From contig JAKSIZ010000002.1 in assembly GCA_024398515.1 (NCBI GenBank), positions 62,001-126,000 of the forward strand: a stretch of 64,000 nt of DNA. Direction: 5' to 3'. Of this stretch, positions 1-9,239 are shown one piece after another. Both the position numbers and the translations under genes were made by a program. The notes below the pieces were generated by a model. It was not told the origin of the DNA. It was given only the letters and a program-made list of their open reading frames with translations, and searched no databases. The stretch's first letter is position 1. Every line of letters starts with the position of its first letter. Source of the stretch: Bacteroidaceae bacterium. Lineage in GTDB: Bacteria > Bacteroidota > Bacteroidia > Bacteroidales > Bacteroidaceae.

Positions 1-261
1 GTGACGTTAAAAGATTTCTATAATGAAGGCAGCGAGACAAAGTTCGCGCTCGATGATAAAAGCACGATGGCATATATATTTAAAGGACTAACTACAAAGG
101 ATGGTAGTTATGGTTCATATCAGACAACACTGTTTGACGACATTGAATTTACCGAGTCTATGTCACATACATTTGTCGCAACGATGATGGATATGGATGC
201 AAAGGACAACAGCCGTTACCATCAGATGTTTGACTACCTTGAATTCATTCCATTAAAATAA
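1..261 (+). CDS. C-terminal end of an uncharacterised protein (5' end outside window)
   Basis: The reading frame is open from the first base and ends with TAA at 259-261, so this is the tail of a longer gene; the apparent GTG start is probably not real. The last 86 residues are rich in Asp, Thr and aromatic residues and end in FDYLEFIPLK, a type of beta-strand ending seen in secreted Bacteroidales jelly-roll domains that accompany fasciclin and SusC/D proteins. It lies 22 nt before the fasciclin-like lipoprotein and probably belongs to the same operon. No catalytic motif is visible and the function is unknown. Confidence 0.6.
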   Translation: MTLKDFYNEGSETKFALDDKSTMAYIFKGLTTKDGSYGSYQTTLFDDIEFTESMSHTFVATMMDMDAKDNSRYHQMFDYLEFIPLK

Positions 262-283
262 AGAAAACAATTATTCCAAGGAT

Positions 284-2155
284 ATGAAAAAAATAAATTT
301 ATGTATATTATTGCTTGTATCAATACTGCTGATTTGCAGTTGCTCTGATTGGAACGATCATTTTGAGGATGGTCAAATTTCGTCTGAGGAACAAACAATA
401 TTTAATGGTGATATTGTCACCTATTTGAAGACGACTGCAGAATTGAGTCAGATGTCGCAATTGCTTGAGAGTAATGGCGTATATGATAGCACATATACGA
501 ATAAGACATATACGTTTATAGTATGCGACAATGCTACGCTTTCTGCACATGCAAGTGAATTTGCCGATAGTGCATCGAAGTCAAACTTTGCATTGAATTC
601 AGTCTCAGATATGGAGGTCGCTCCATCTATGCTTAAAGATGGGCTTGGCATAAAAACGAGGTTTGGCAAGTGTGTATGGGTTTATGAACAGAATGATGGT
701 TTTCATTTTGATGAATGCAATGTAACAAAGAGCATAAAGACAAACAATGGCTATGTTTATTATGTAGATGGAATAGTGCCGATTCGTTTGTCAGTATATG
801 AATATCTCTTTAATAAACTTGGTTCTGAATACAATGATTTCAAGATACTGGTTATGACACGTCAAAAGCAGATGTTCGACCGTGAACATAGTGCAATCGT
901 AGGCGTCGATGAACAGGGAAGAACGGTTTATGATTCTGTTTTTACAATGCGGTGTGAACTCATGGACCGCTATACAAAAGATGGTGCAGATTATTGGAAT
1001 ATGCGTGATGAAAATTATGCTATGACAATGTTTGTACCAAGTAACACACAGATACGTCGAGCCATGAAGGCTGCTATCGATAGCATTCCTCGATGGCTGA
1101 ACCGACCAGCAAATGCTGCCGATTCAACAAAGTTTTATGATTGGATTGTAAAAGCTTGTTTCGTTGATCGTCGTGTAAATGAAAATGAACTTCCAACAAC
1201 TACTGACGCATCAAACCCTTATGGCTTTGATTTCGATTGTGTGGGAGGTTACCAAAAGATAATAAACGAACAAGCAGATGAGATAAAGTATAAAGAAGCT
1301 GAACCAGCACATTGGCGTCCAAGTGTTCAGCGAGTAGATGTAAGCAAAAAGATTACTTGCAGTAATGGTTTTATTTATCCTTGTACAAACTTCAAGATAC
1401 CAAACCATGTTGTCATATATCGAGTTAAGACACGCCTTTATCAGGTTTGGAATGCAATGAACGATAAGGAACGAAACCAATACTTCAAGTGGATTCATTG
1501 GAAAGAACCTCGTGCTGATATTGAGGGACAGTCTGCTTTTGACCTCGACCCTTCATTGCCAATGATGCAGTATTTCCTACTTTGCGCCATTCCTGACAAA
1601 GAGTCGATGGATGACGAACTTCCATGTTCGGTTACATATCGTGGCTTGCTTTACGATGAATCAACAAACAAGGTATCGGAAGCTAATTTACCTGCAGGAG
1701 AGTACTATTGGAGCATGGGATTCAAACACAGTATTCAATACTCATTAAGTATGAAATTCAATGATCAGCCATGGTCTGTTGAGGATATGGTAATGTATGC
1801 TCAGGGAAGTAATTTCCATTTTGATCGCGGTGCGGCATCTGAAGTTCCACATTTAGGAACAGGTGTAATCGCATATCCAGAAGGTTTCGACCCTGATGAT
1901 TGGATTAAGATAGATGCGAAGGCTATTGCATACGATACCGACGGCTATCTTGTCGATATAGTAAACCTGACGCATAGTGGTCCATTCACTATTACAATCA
2001 AATCTAACGATATGTCTCGTATATTCAAGGAGCAAATAGCATTGGGTAATTCCTCTGTGATAGATTCAAATGGCCAGATAGTTCGTACAAACAAGAACGT
2101 CAATCAATTGATGATGTATCATTGGTGTTTGCGCCCTACCAAGAACAACTATTAA
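284..2155 (+). CDS. fasciclin-like domain lipoprotein of a SusC/SusD locus
   Basis: The 623-residue product starts with a lipoprotein signal (hydrophobic run then ICSC, Cys20 the likely lipidated residue), so it should be an outer-membrane-anchored surface protein. Two stretches resemble fasciclin repeats: around residues 75-95 (YTFIVCDNATL) and around 245-260 (YAMTMFVPSNTQI), matching the family pattern of a beta-strand followed by 'F-x-P-x-N-x-x'. The C-terminal 200 residues look like a beta-rich domain. Fasciclin-like lipoproteins are commonly encoded beside SusC/SusD pairs in Bacteroidales and are thought to help bind extracellular ligands. SusC follows after about 12 nt, so co-transcription is likely. 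The ligand cannot be inferred. Confidence 0.75.
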   Translation: MKKINLCILLLVSILLICSCSDWNDHFEDGQISSEEQTIFNGDIVTYLKTTAELSQMSQLLESNGVYDSTYTNKTYTFIVCDNATLSAHASEFADSASKSNFALNSVSDMEVAPSMLKDGLGIKTRFGKCVWVYEQNDGFHFDECNVTKSIKTNNGYVYYVDGIVPIRLSVYEYLFNKLGSEYNDFKILVMTRQKQMFDREHSAIVGVDEQGRTVYDSVFTMRCELMDRYTKDGADYWNMRDENYAMTMFVPSNTQIRRAMKAAIDSIPRWLNRPANAADSTKFYDWIVKACFVDRRVNENELPTTTDASNPYGFDFDCVGGYQKIINEQADEIKYKEAEPAHWRPSVQRVDVSKKITCSNGFIYPCTNFKIPNHVVIYRVKTRLYQVWNAMNDKERNQYFKWIHWKEPRADIEGQSAFDLDPSLPMMQYFLLCAIPDKESMDDELPCSVTYRGLLYDESTNKVSEANLPAGEYYWSMGFKHSIQYSLSMKFNDQPWSVEDMVMYAQGSNFHFDRGAASEVPHLGTGVIAYPEGFDPDDWIKIDAKAIAYDTDGYLVDIVNLTHSGPFTITIKSNDMSRIFKEQIALGNSSVIDSNGQIVRTNKNVNQLMMYHWCLRPTKNNY

Positions 2156-2167
2156 TACTTGCTACGT

Positions 2168-5100
2168 ATGAAAGAAAATAGATATAGAATTGTAAAACGT
2201 ATATTTGGAATAGTTTTATATTTGTGCTTGTTTGCAACAAGTGCAAATGCACAAGCACTCAAGTCATCCATAATAAATAGCGACCAGTCGCCTGTAAAGG
2301 GTGCGATTGTTTCTGTTATTGGTGGCAAGGCAACTACACTGTCTGGTGATGACGGTTGTTTTGAGATACCCGTTCAGGAAGAGAATGCTATAATAAGTGT
2401 AAAGGCAGAAGGTTACTATGAACAACAAATTCCTGCAAAGAGGCTAAAACGTTCAAAATATATAGTTCTTGTGCCAGAAAACGAGCATTTGTACAATGGT
2501 ATAGTCATAGCTCCTTCCTCGCATCAAACTCGTGATACAAAGGCAGCTTCAACAGTAGCCATTGAAAAGAAGGACTTTACTCAAAAGTTGTCGATACCTT
2601 CTGCCATTCGCGATTTCTTGCCAGGTGTTCAGGTTGTTGAAAAAAGCGGAATGCCAGGTGAAGGTGCATATATCAATGTCCGTGGTGTACATTCCCTTGT
2701 GGCTGAAAACAATCCGTTGATAGTAATAAATGGTGTTCCTTATATGCCAAATCAAAAAGTATCAGATGTCATAACAGGTTATTCTCGTGAAATGCTGTTT
2801 GGTTATTCTCCGCGTGACATAAAAAGTATCACTGTGCTGAAAGGTGCCGATGCTGCCTTCTATGGATCGATGGGGTCGAATGGTGTTATTGAAATAGAAA
2901 CAGAGAAACCTACAAGCGACAATCTCAATACTCGTATCTCGTTCTCTGGGCAATACGGTGTGAACTTTGCAAAGAAGTCTCTTCCTGTCTTGGACGCATC
3001 CCAGTATAGAAACTATATGAAAAATATAGGTTTGACGAGATATTCATCAATGAATGCCCTTGTCAATGACTACCCTTTCCTCAACAATTCATCAAACTAC
3101 ATTAATAATTACCTTTTCAACGAGAACACCGACTGGATGAAAGAGGTTGAGCGTAATGGCTTTACTACAGAAAACATCTTCCGTGTTGAGGGTGGTGATG
3201 AAATAGCAAAATATAATATATCCTTTGGTTATACAGGAAACAAAGGAACGTTGAAGAATACTGGATCCGACCGTTATCATACATTGATTTCGTCTGACGT
3301 ATTGGTGAGCCGAAAGGTTGATATCTTTGCCAATGTTGCTCTCGCATACCAGACTTCTGACTTGCTGCCTATGGGTATGGTGATGCAAACAAATCCATTA
3401 ATTTCGGCAGCACATATCATGCCGTTGTTGAGTCCATATCAAAAACAGACCGATGGTTCAATGTTGAGCCGATATGCAACATACAATGGATGGAATACGA
3501 ATACTAATCCTTCATTTGGCTACGACAATGTGAGCAATCCGTTGGCAATAGTGAATACGATAGAAGCAAAGGACAAAATCTATGATGCAAACGCTAACGT
3601 AGGTCTGAATTTCAAGTGGAATAACTATCTCACCCTTACAGGTATGGTTAATCTATACTATAACTATACCGAGGAGAAAATGTTTGTTCCAGGTGTTACC
3701 GACAAGGCTATCATACCTCAGGTCTATGGCATCGGCTTGAACAAGGTTTCCAATGGTGTGATACGCCAGGTAATAAATCAGTATTCCTTACAGGCAAGAT
3801 ATAATCGCACTTTCGGTGACATTCACGAATTTAATGGATTAGCAAACATTCGTTTCTATGACAAGGACATAGAATATGATATTTCCGAAGGTTATAATAC
3901 CGCAAATGACTATTCTAAGACATTGGATCAAACAATCGACGAGAAAGATACTCGTGGAAGCAATCTGCGTTGGAAATATCTCGGACTTGCTTTCCATGCA
4001 GATTACATATACAATAGATTGCTGAAGACATCGGTTGGCGTGACTTTTGATGGTACAAGTGTCACGGGTGCTGATGCAAGTTCTATTGGTGCATTTCCTT
4101 CGGCAGGTTTGACATTTATGGTGCATAATCTCGGCACGTTACCATCATGGATTAATATGCTGAATGTCTCGCTCGAAGGTAGTCTTACTGGTAATAGTCG
4201 TTTCTCGTCAAATTACGGCAAGAACTACTATGTAAGCCAGAATTTGTTCAACATTGGTGCAATAGTTCGCTCAAATGTACCTAATACAAAATTGTCATGG
4301 GAAAAGAATCGTCAGTTTGAATTGGGCCTTGATGTATCAATGTTCCGCAACAGGTTTGACTTGGGTGTTAATCTCTTTACTAATACAGCATACGATTTGT
4401 TAATCAATAGCAATGTTTCTGCTGTTTATGGTTCTTATCAGTTCTATGATAATAGAGCAGAAATTAGTGGTAAGGGTATCGAACTCTCAACTCGTGTGAA
4501 GGCTATAGATACTCGCGATTTCAGTTTCATTCTTGCTGCAAATGCTTCGTTTATCAGTAATGAAGTTAAGAAACTTGGCGATAGTGAGCGTATGCTTATT
4601 ACATATACTGGGTATAACGATGACGATGCACAGATGTTGTTAAAGGTAGGCGAGAAACCTTATGAGTTTTATGGGTATGAAACGCGAGGCATTTATCCTA
4701 CATCAGCTGCTGCAATGCAATCAGGACTTGTAAACCGCAATGGCTTGGCTTATCAGGCTGGTGATGTAATCTTTGTTGACCAGAATGGCGATGGCATTAT
4801 CAACGATGCCGACAAAGTAAGTCTCGGAAGTGCTCGTCCAACTGTCTTTGGTGGCTTGAATTTGGAACTTCGTTATAAGAACATAGTCCTTGATGCCAAT
4901 TTTGCTTACTCTGTCGGGAATAAGGCATACAATGCTATACGTCGCGAAATGGAGTCAATGGACAAATTTTACAACCAAAGTACAGCAGTCCTTAACCGTT
5001 GGCAGGTGGAGGGACAACAGACGACGATGCCTCGTGCGAACTATGGCGACCCGTTGGGCAACAACGATTTCTCCGATCGATGGATTGAGAAAGCCGATTA

Positions 5101-5326
5101 TTTTAAGTGCCGCAGTTTGAAACTTGCATACAACTTTAAGAGCCTGTTCTCATTCATTCGTTCTGGTTCTGTGTATGTAGCAGCAGAAAACCTGTTCACA
5201 ATCACTAAATATCTGGGCAGCGACCCTGAGTTTGCCTACTCATACGACGAATCCCTCCGAGGTTTTGACTATGCAAAACTCTCATTGCCTCGAACAGTGA
5301 AAATAGGATTTAATCTGAATTTCTAA
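2168..5326 (+). CDS. SusC-like TonB-linked outer-membrane transporter
   Basis: The 1052-residue protein has a signal peptide ending near ANAQA, a carboxypeptidase-regulatory-like beta-sandwich (about residues 25-105), a TonB plug domain (about 115-245, with the RGVHSLVAENNPLIVING region and YGSMGSNGVIEI) and a long beta-barrel ending in the aromatic residue Phe (FNLNF). This is the normal SusC length. Together with the following SusD it should form a TonB-driven importer of oligosaccharides or other large nutrients. An upstream TTG at 2159 is in frame, but ATG at 2168 gives a better signal peptide. The usual 'YGSRGANGV' motif is altered to YGSMGSNGV. Substrate unknown. Confidence 0.92.
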   Translation: MKENRYRIVKRIFGIVLYLCLFATSANAQALKSSIINSDQSPVKGAIVSVIGGKATTLSGDDGCFEIPVQEENAIISVKAEGYYEQQIPAKRLKRSKYIVLVPENEHLYNGIVIAPSSHQTRDTKAASTVAIEKKDFTQKLSIPSAIRDFLPGVQVVEKSGMPGEGAYINVRGVHSLVAENNPLIVINGVPYMPNQKVSDVITGYSREMLFGYSPRDIKSITVLKGADAAFYGSMGSNGVIEIETEKPTSDNLNTRISFSGQYGVNFAKKSLPVLDASQYRNYMKNIGLTRYSSMNALVNDYPFLNNSSNYINNYLFNENTDWMKEVERNGFTTENIFRVEGGDEIAKYNISFGYTGNKGTLKNTGSDRYHTLISSDVLVSRKVDIFANVALAYQTSDLLPMGMVMQTNPLISAAHIMPLLSPYQKQTDGSMLSRYATYNGWNTNTNPSFGYDNVSNPLAIVNTIEAKDKIYDANANVGLNFKWNNYLTLTGMVNLYYNYTEEKMFVPGVTDKAIIPQVYGIGLNKVSNGVIRQVINQYSLQARYNRTFGDIHEFNGLANIRFYDKDIEYDISEGYNTANDYSKTLDQTIDEKDTRGSNLRWKYLGLAFHADYIYNRLLKTSVGVTFDGTSVTGADASSIGAFPSAGLTFMVHNLGTLPSWINMLNVSLEGSLTGNSRFSSNYGKNYYVSQNLFNIGAIVRSNVPNTKLSWEKNRQFELGLDVSMFRNRFDLGVNLFTNTAYDLLINSNVSAVYGSYQFYDNRAEISGKGIELSTRVKAIDTRDFSFILAANASFISNEVKKLGDSERMLITYTGYNDDDAQMLLKVGEKPYEFYGYETRGIYPTSAAAMQSGLVNRNGLAYQAGDVIFVDQNGDGIINDADKVSLGSARPTVFGGLNLELRYKNIVLDANFAYSVGNKAYNAIRREMESMDKFYNQSTAVLNRWQVEGQQTTMPRANYGDPLGNNDFSDRWIEKADYFKCRSLKLAYNFKSLFSFIRSGSVYVAAENLFTITKYLGSDPEFAYSYDESLRGFDYAKLSLPRTVKIGFNLNF

Positions 5327-5393
5327 AATGTTGTAAGTTTATAAGGTGAATCGCAAAACCATAAAACCGCACAACCGTAAAACCAATTTTAAT

Positions 5394-7292
5394 ATGAACA
5401 ATATATTTAAGATTTTTGCAGGATTGATTATTACAGTTTCAATTGTTGGTTGCTCCGACATACTCGAAACTAATCCAAACGACATTCTCGATACGGAAGA
5501 TTATATCAACAAGGAAGACGAAATGTACAAGGGTTTTCTTGGCATCCTCAACCGTATGCAGGAGGCTGGTGACCATTCTATATTCCTTACCGATACTCGC
5601 TGCAATTATCTCGAAGTTACCGACAATGCCCCAGATGCCTTGCAGGATATATACAACTATCAGCCAACTGATGGAAACGAATATGCTAATCCAACGTGCT
5701 ACTATGCTATTGTCATTGCTTGCAACGACTACTTCTACAAGATGGGTGAATACCATAAAACCGTAGGAGGAATGAGTGAAAGCGCAGAGACTCATTTCAA
5801 GGCTCTTATCAGTAGTGCTGTGCGCATCAAGGCTTGGGCATATTACATGCTAGGTCGTATTTATGGACAGGCTTATTGGACTGACGATCCTCTTACCGAG
5901 ATGAAAGACCTTGGCGATGCTTCTGTCTTTACGCATTGCGACATGAAGGCTCTTATGGACAAGTGTATCGCTTTACTTGATAATGGTGTCACTGTTGATG
6001 GAGTTGTCATTGATGCCAAACAAGAGATGAACTGGTATGAATGGCTCGACGAGGAAAACCAAAATGCAAGCAATTACTACAAGTGGCAGTATCTCACTCC
6101 CCCATGGTTGTTGCTGCGAGCAGAACTCCTTTCATGGCGATGCAACTACTTGCCTGCCGATGCAGCACGTGCCGACTGGCAGTGGATTCACGACAACATC
6201 CTGCAATATCTCTACGACCTCCACAACGGAAATATCACAGTTCCTGCCGTAAGCAACGAGAAGGACAACAATGGAAACTTCATAGAGACGCTTGGCTACA
6301 TATTCCAACTCAACATCCCTCTTCAGAGCGATGCAGCAAATGCATACTTTAAGATTTTCTGTTCTGAAGAGATTGGCAGCAAGATGCAGATAGCAAGTGC
6401 TATTATGTACGACTACGACAACCATCAGCGCAACCGCCTTGTGCAATACTTTTGCCCTACATGGCCAGGCACTGACGGTTTCTTCCTGAAACCTTCTGCT
6501 TACGGTGTCAATCTGTATAACGAACAAGACCTTCGCAGTCCTGTGCAGAAGATGGTAGTAAACAGCGACCTCAATGGCGAACCTGCCGTGACGAAGTTCT
6601 ATTATTGCTACGACTTCTTTACGCGTTCTTATCAGTATCTGCGTGAACGCATCAACGAAATACAGCCTACTATCCTCACCTTCCGTGGGCACGACTTCCA
6701 TTTCCTTCTTGCCGAAGCCGAGAATCACCTTGGTCATGAATGGTCATCGGCAGCACTTCTTGGAAACGGACTCACCAACGAGTTCGCTGATAAGACTATA
6801 CCTGTCAACGAACAATGGGGCACAGTCACAACTGTCATTGGTTCTCAAGGTCAGGACAGTCTTGTTATGACAACTCTCTACGATGGCAGTTGGTTTGGCG
6901 GAAACGGTGGCTATGGCAACTCTGGCATAGCAGGAACAATGCTTGACCAAACCTATTATGTCTCTACTTCTGGCGACCGCGTGCGGGTTGATAGTCTTCG
7001 TGCATACTGCAAGCAACAAATGTCGGCAGGTTTGATGACCGAGGAACAGCGTATGCGCCTTTACGATGAAGTCCTTGCCTACGAGTATTCAAAGGAATAC
7101 ATTGCTGAAGGAAAGGCGTATAGTTACCTGTGCAAGATGGCTGAACGCTACAACGACAAGAACATTGTTGTCCACATCGTTGAACCAAAGTATGCTGCAT
7201 CAGGCAAACCTGGCAAGTGCGCCAACTATATCGCATCCAATGGTTATTGGGTACAGTGGAACTTATTAAACGAGTCAAACACTAAAAAGTGA
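5394..7292 (+). CDS. SusD-like (RagB/SusD) outer-membrane lipoprotein
   Basis: The product (632 residues from the chosen start) begins with a lipoprotein signal, MNNIFKIFAGLIITVSIVGC, with Cys20 as lipid anchor. The N-terminal region has the helical layout of SusD proteins (RIKAWAYYMLGRIYGQAYW, about residues 145-165, resembles the 'A-x-A-x-Y-x-x-L-x-x-x-Y-G' pattern of the family). The C-terminal part has FHFLLAEAENHLG, the 'hLlaAEaxlxlg' SusD signature. An upstream in-frame GTG at 5346 would add 16 residues before the signal peptide, so ATG 5394 is preferred. It pairs with the preceding SusC as the ligand-binding lid of the transporter. Confidence 0.88.
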   Translation: MNNIFKIFAGLIITVSIVGCSDILETNPNDILDTEDYINKEDEMYKGFLGILNRMQEAGDHSIFLTDTRCNYLEVTDNAPDALQDIYNYQPTDGNEYANPTCYYAIVIACNDYFYKMGEYHKTVGGMSESAETHFKALISSAVRIKAWAYYMLGRIYGQAYWTDDPLTEMKDLGDASVFTHCDMKALMDKCIALLDNGVTVDGVVIDAKQEMNWYEWLDEENQNASNYYKWQYLTPPWLLLRAELLSWRCNYLPADAARADWQWIHDNILQYLYDLHNGNITVPAVSNEKDNNGNFIETLGYIFQLNIPLQSDAANAYFKIFCSEEIGSKMQIASAIMYDYDNHQRNRLVQYFCPTWPGTDGFFLKPSAYGVNLYNEQDLRSPVQKMVVNSDLNGEPAVTKFYYCYDFFTRSYQYLRERINEIQPTILTFRGHDFHFLLAEAENHLGHEWSSAALLGNGLTNEFADKTIPVNEQWGTVTTVIGSQGQDSLVMTTLYDGSWFGGNGGYGNSGIAGTMLDQTYYVSTSGDRVRVDSLRAYCKQQMSAGLMTEEQRMRLYDEVLAYEYSKEYIAEGKAYSYLCKMAERYNDKNIVVHIVEPKYAASGKPGKCANYIASNGYWVQWNLLNESNTKK

Positions 7293-7356
7293 CAGGAATA
7301 AGAGGCATTTCATGCTTCGTTAATAAGTTTTCAGTCTGACTACACCTTATTAATAA

Positions 7357-7380
7357 ACGCGCGCGTACGTACGCGCGCGT
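7357..7380. repeat. 24-bp perfect palindrome of alternating purine/pyrimidine
   Basis: The segment consists of ACGCGCGCGT, then ACGT, then ACGCGCGCGT. It is its own reverse complement over all 24 bases and alternates purine and pyrimidine throughout. Such tracts can extrude as a cruciform or adopt Z-DNA. It sits in the 214-bp gap between the SusD gene (plus) and the GNAT gene (minus), i.e. between convergent genes, just after a TACACCTTATTAATAA stretch. Confidence 0.85.
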
Positions 7381-7506
7381 GCAAATATTCAGTTGTTATC
7401 ACTCGAAAAGTTTCACTGTTCGACTATTATTTTCATGTCGCTGTGCAAATCTTGATATAAATCTACATCCTTGCTCCGTCATGCAAGAATGTCCATTTCA
7501 TTAAGA

Positions 7507-8142
7507 TTAATTGAACAATTCATCTGCCAGTTGTCCTTCGTGCCGTTTCTTCTCCTTTTTGGGGAAAGTTGCTTCGTAAGCATCGAAGGCATCTTTGTTT
7601 TCAAAGGCGACATAATACCCTTTTGGTGTATGGTAGGTACCTTCTATACCATTTAGGTAATCAGGAATGAGTTCTTGAGCGAGAAAATATGGCACCTCTG
7701 CTTCTTTCGGCTCTGCATGATAGTGGATGTGAAGAGTGCTTGCAACCACGAAACCTGCATGCTTGTAGAAGTCGATGTTTCCCTCCATGCAGATTACTCC
7801 TATGCCCATCTTGCAGGCTTTCTCAAGGGCATACCGCAGAAGTTTCAGTCCATAACCTTTACGCTTGTAGTCGGGATGGATGCTTATTGGACCAAAAGTC
7901 CAGGCAGGGAGGGTAGTACCATCCACCTTTGCTATCTCAGCCTTTGAAAACATCACATGACCTATAATCTTTCCATCCACCTCCATCACAAAGTCAAGTT
8001 CTGGAATGAAGTCAGGATTACTTCTGTATTGATTGAGCACATAATGCTCCACGCATCCTGGAGCATAGACATTCCAGAATGCTTCACGCGTAAGATTCTC
8101 TACTTCACGATAATCTGCGGGTTGTTCTAATCGTATGTTCAT
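7507..8142 (-). CDS. GNAT-family N-acetyltransferase
   Basis: The 211-residue soluble protein has the GNAT fold layout. N-terminal MNIRLEQPADYREVENLTREAF matches the first strand and helix. Residues about 83-105 (FGPISIHPDYKRKGYGLKLL) form the acetyl-CoA pyrophosphate-binding loop with an R/K-x-x-G-x-G/A type signature (KRKGYG). Then FYKHAGF follows, the usual strand near the end of the domain. It resembles the YhbS-like branch, but the acceptor substrate is unknown. It lies 15 nt downstream of the zinc-ribbon gene on the same strand and is probably co-transcribed. Confidence 0.85.
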   Translation of the reverse strand: MNIRLEQPADYREVENLTREAFWNVYAPGCVEHYVLNQYRSNPDFIPELDFVMEVDGKIIGHVMFSKAEIAKVDGTTLPAWTFGPISIHPDYKRKGYGLKLLRYALEKACKMGIGVICMEGNIDFYKHAGFVVASTLHIHYHAEPKEAEVPYFLAQELIPDYLNGIEGTYHTPKGYYVAFENKDAFDAYEATFPKKEKKRHEGQLADELFN

Positions 8143-8157
8143 TGTTTTTGGATTCTT

Positions 8158-8736
8158 TTATCTTCTCTTTAACATAACAAGTTCTGCATCCGCGCCATCC
8201 TTGCCGTATTCGCTCACGAGGATATACTGCTCACAGCAAGCTATGCCATAGCATTTAGCATCGTCTTTTATGACCTGATTGCCCCAATAGGTGGCATTGT
8301 CATCAAGTAGCTTCACCTCGTTGCCGTTGATGTTGTAAGCCTGATTGACGAACGAACCTTGCAGAATGTAGAGGTTATCAATGTGAAGGCCTGGGATGCC
8401 GAGGGCATTGACTTCATCGATGAACACTTTCTTCATTGGATGGTCTGCATGAGGAAGATTGGCATCATCACCTTTCCAGCGTTTCAAGGTTGGATAGAAC
8501 TGAAGCAACACATCCTTATACTGGCATGCTGTGAGATTCTGCCCTGTGTTTTTGTTATACTCCTCCACGAACATAGAGCAATACTCCGCCATCTGCTCCA
8601 TGGTGAAATCGCCCGTGAAGGCACCGTCCTTATAGCAGTAGATGCAATACTCTTCGTTCTTTGTACCGTCGGCATTTGTGCCGAGAATTTCTTCTGTAAG
8701 CGGCATACCGCAACTCTGACAAAATTTCTGTTCCAT
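8158..8736 (-). CDS. zinc-ribbon domain protein of unknown function
   Basis: The 192-residue protein begins with a four-cysteine zinc ribbon: FCQSCGMPL near residues 5-13 and YCIYCYKDG near 31-39 (C-x2-C ... C-x2-C). The ribbon is followed by a helical segment (FTMEQMAEYCSMFVEEYNK), as in proteins annotated with a 'putative zinc ribbon' domain. The second half (about 105-192) is a beta-rich domain without a motif I recognise. It is the first gene of a two-gene minus-strand unit with the GNAT gene. A minus-strand promoter lies at 8843-8874 inside a dispersed repeat. Confidence 0.7.
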   Translation of the reverse strand: MEQKFCQSCGMPLTEEILGTNADGTKNEEYCIYCYKDGAFTGDFTMEQMAEYCSMFVEEYNKNTGQNLTACQYKDVLLQFYPTLKRWKGDDANLPHADHPMKKVFIDEVNALGIPGLHIDNLYILQGSFVNQAYNINGNEVKLLDDNATYWGNQVIKDDAKCYGIACCEQYILVSEYGKDGADAELVMLKRR

Positions 8737-8785
8737 ATTTGTTTATATTTAGATGTTCTTATCTATTCTTTTCAATTATTATGGG

Positions 8786-8909
8786 TGCAAAGGTATTGTC
8801 TATGGTTTCATAAACTGAGTTTCACCTTATTTAATCGTGGTGCAAAATTACGTATTTTATCTTGATTCAGCAAGAAAAGTCCGAAAAGCTTTAATAATTT
8901 CGGACAAAA
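8786..8909. repeat. dispersed repeat, copy 1 (124 bp)
   Basis: This 124-bp segment recurs in the same orientation at 16298-16421 with about five mismatches by eye. It contains two minus-strand Bacteroidetes -7 sequences (TACCTTTG read from 8795 to 8788 and TAATTTTG from 8850 to 8843), the TTCACCTTATTTAAT motif, and at its right end an 8-bp inverted repeat (GTCCGAAA ... TTTCGGAC). In this copy the promoter elements point to the zinc-ribbon gene. Confidence 0.85.
8843..8874 (-). promoter_or_regulatory. candidate promoter of the zinc-ribbon/GNAT unit
   Basis: On the minus strand TAATTTTG (8850-8843) fits the -7 consensus TAnnTTTG, and CTTG (8874-8871) lies exactly 20 nt upstream in the -33 position (consensus TTTG). 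The gene starts at 8736, which would give a leader of about 100 nt. A second -7-like TACCTTTG at 8795-8788 would give a shorter leader. Confidence 0.45.
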
Positions 8910-9200
8910 CTACACCCTAATGCCATTTTGGACTAATCAGAAGACTAAAGTCGATAACACCAAGCGTAGCGACTGAAAAAACCTTACAACCAATCAAGTT
9001 ACACCCCCTTGCAATGTAGGTTAAATTTCCTCAAAACAAACGCTATCGACAGCCAAAGTCCTCTGAAGAGCGACTAATTCCGAAAATTTGACTTTTGCAG
9101 AACGGCTTCCTCTCGAATTTATGAATTAATAGAGCCTATCATTCTTGTTATCATAACTTTATTGACCGATATCAAGATTAAATAAAAAACAATCAAAAAG
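8910..9200. other. AT-rich intergenic stretch without a recognised feature
   Basis: Between the dispersed repeat and the promoter of the next transcription unit I see no open frame with coding character, no strong hairpin and no repeat shared with other parts of the window. Confidence 0.5.
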
Positions 9201-9232
9201 TTTGGTAATAAGAAATATATTCTATACTTTTG
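9201..9232 (+). promoter_or_regulatory. strong Bacteroidetes-type promoter
   Basis: TTTG at 9201-9204, 20 nt, then TACTTTTG at 9225-9232: a perfect match to the -33/-7 consensus of the primary sigma factor of Bacteroidetes. Transcription should start near 9239-9241, about 535 nt before the coding region at 9776. Confidence 0.8.
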
Positions 9233-9239
9233 CAACCAG

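Noticed and set aside
2159-2167. TTG start three codons upstream of SusC
   Set aside because: ATG at 2168 gives a cleaner signal peptide; the extension adds nothing.
5346-5393. GTG start of the SusD gene
   Set aside because: It would put 16 polar residues before the lipoprotein signal; ATG 5394 is the better start.
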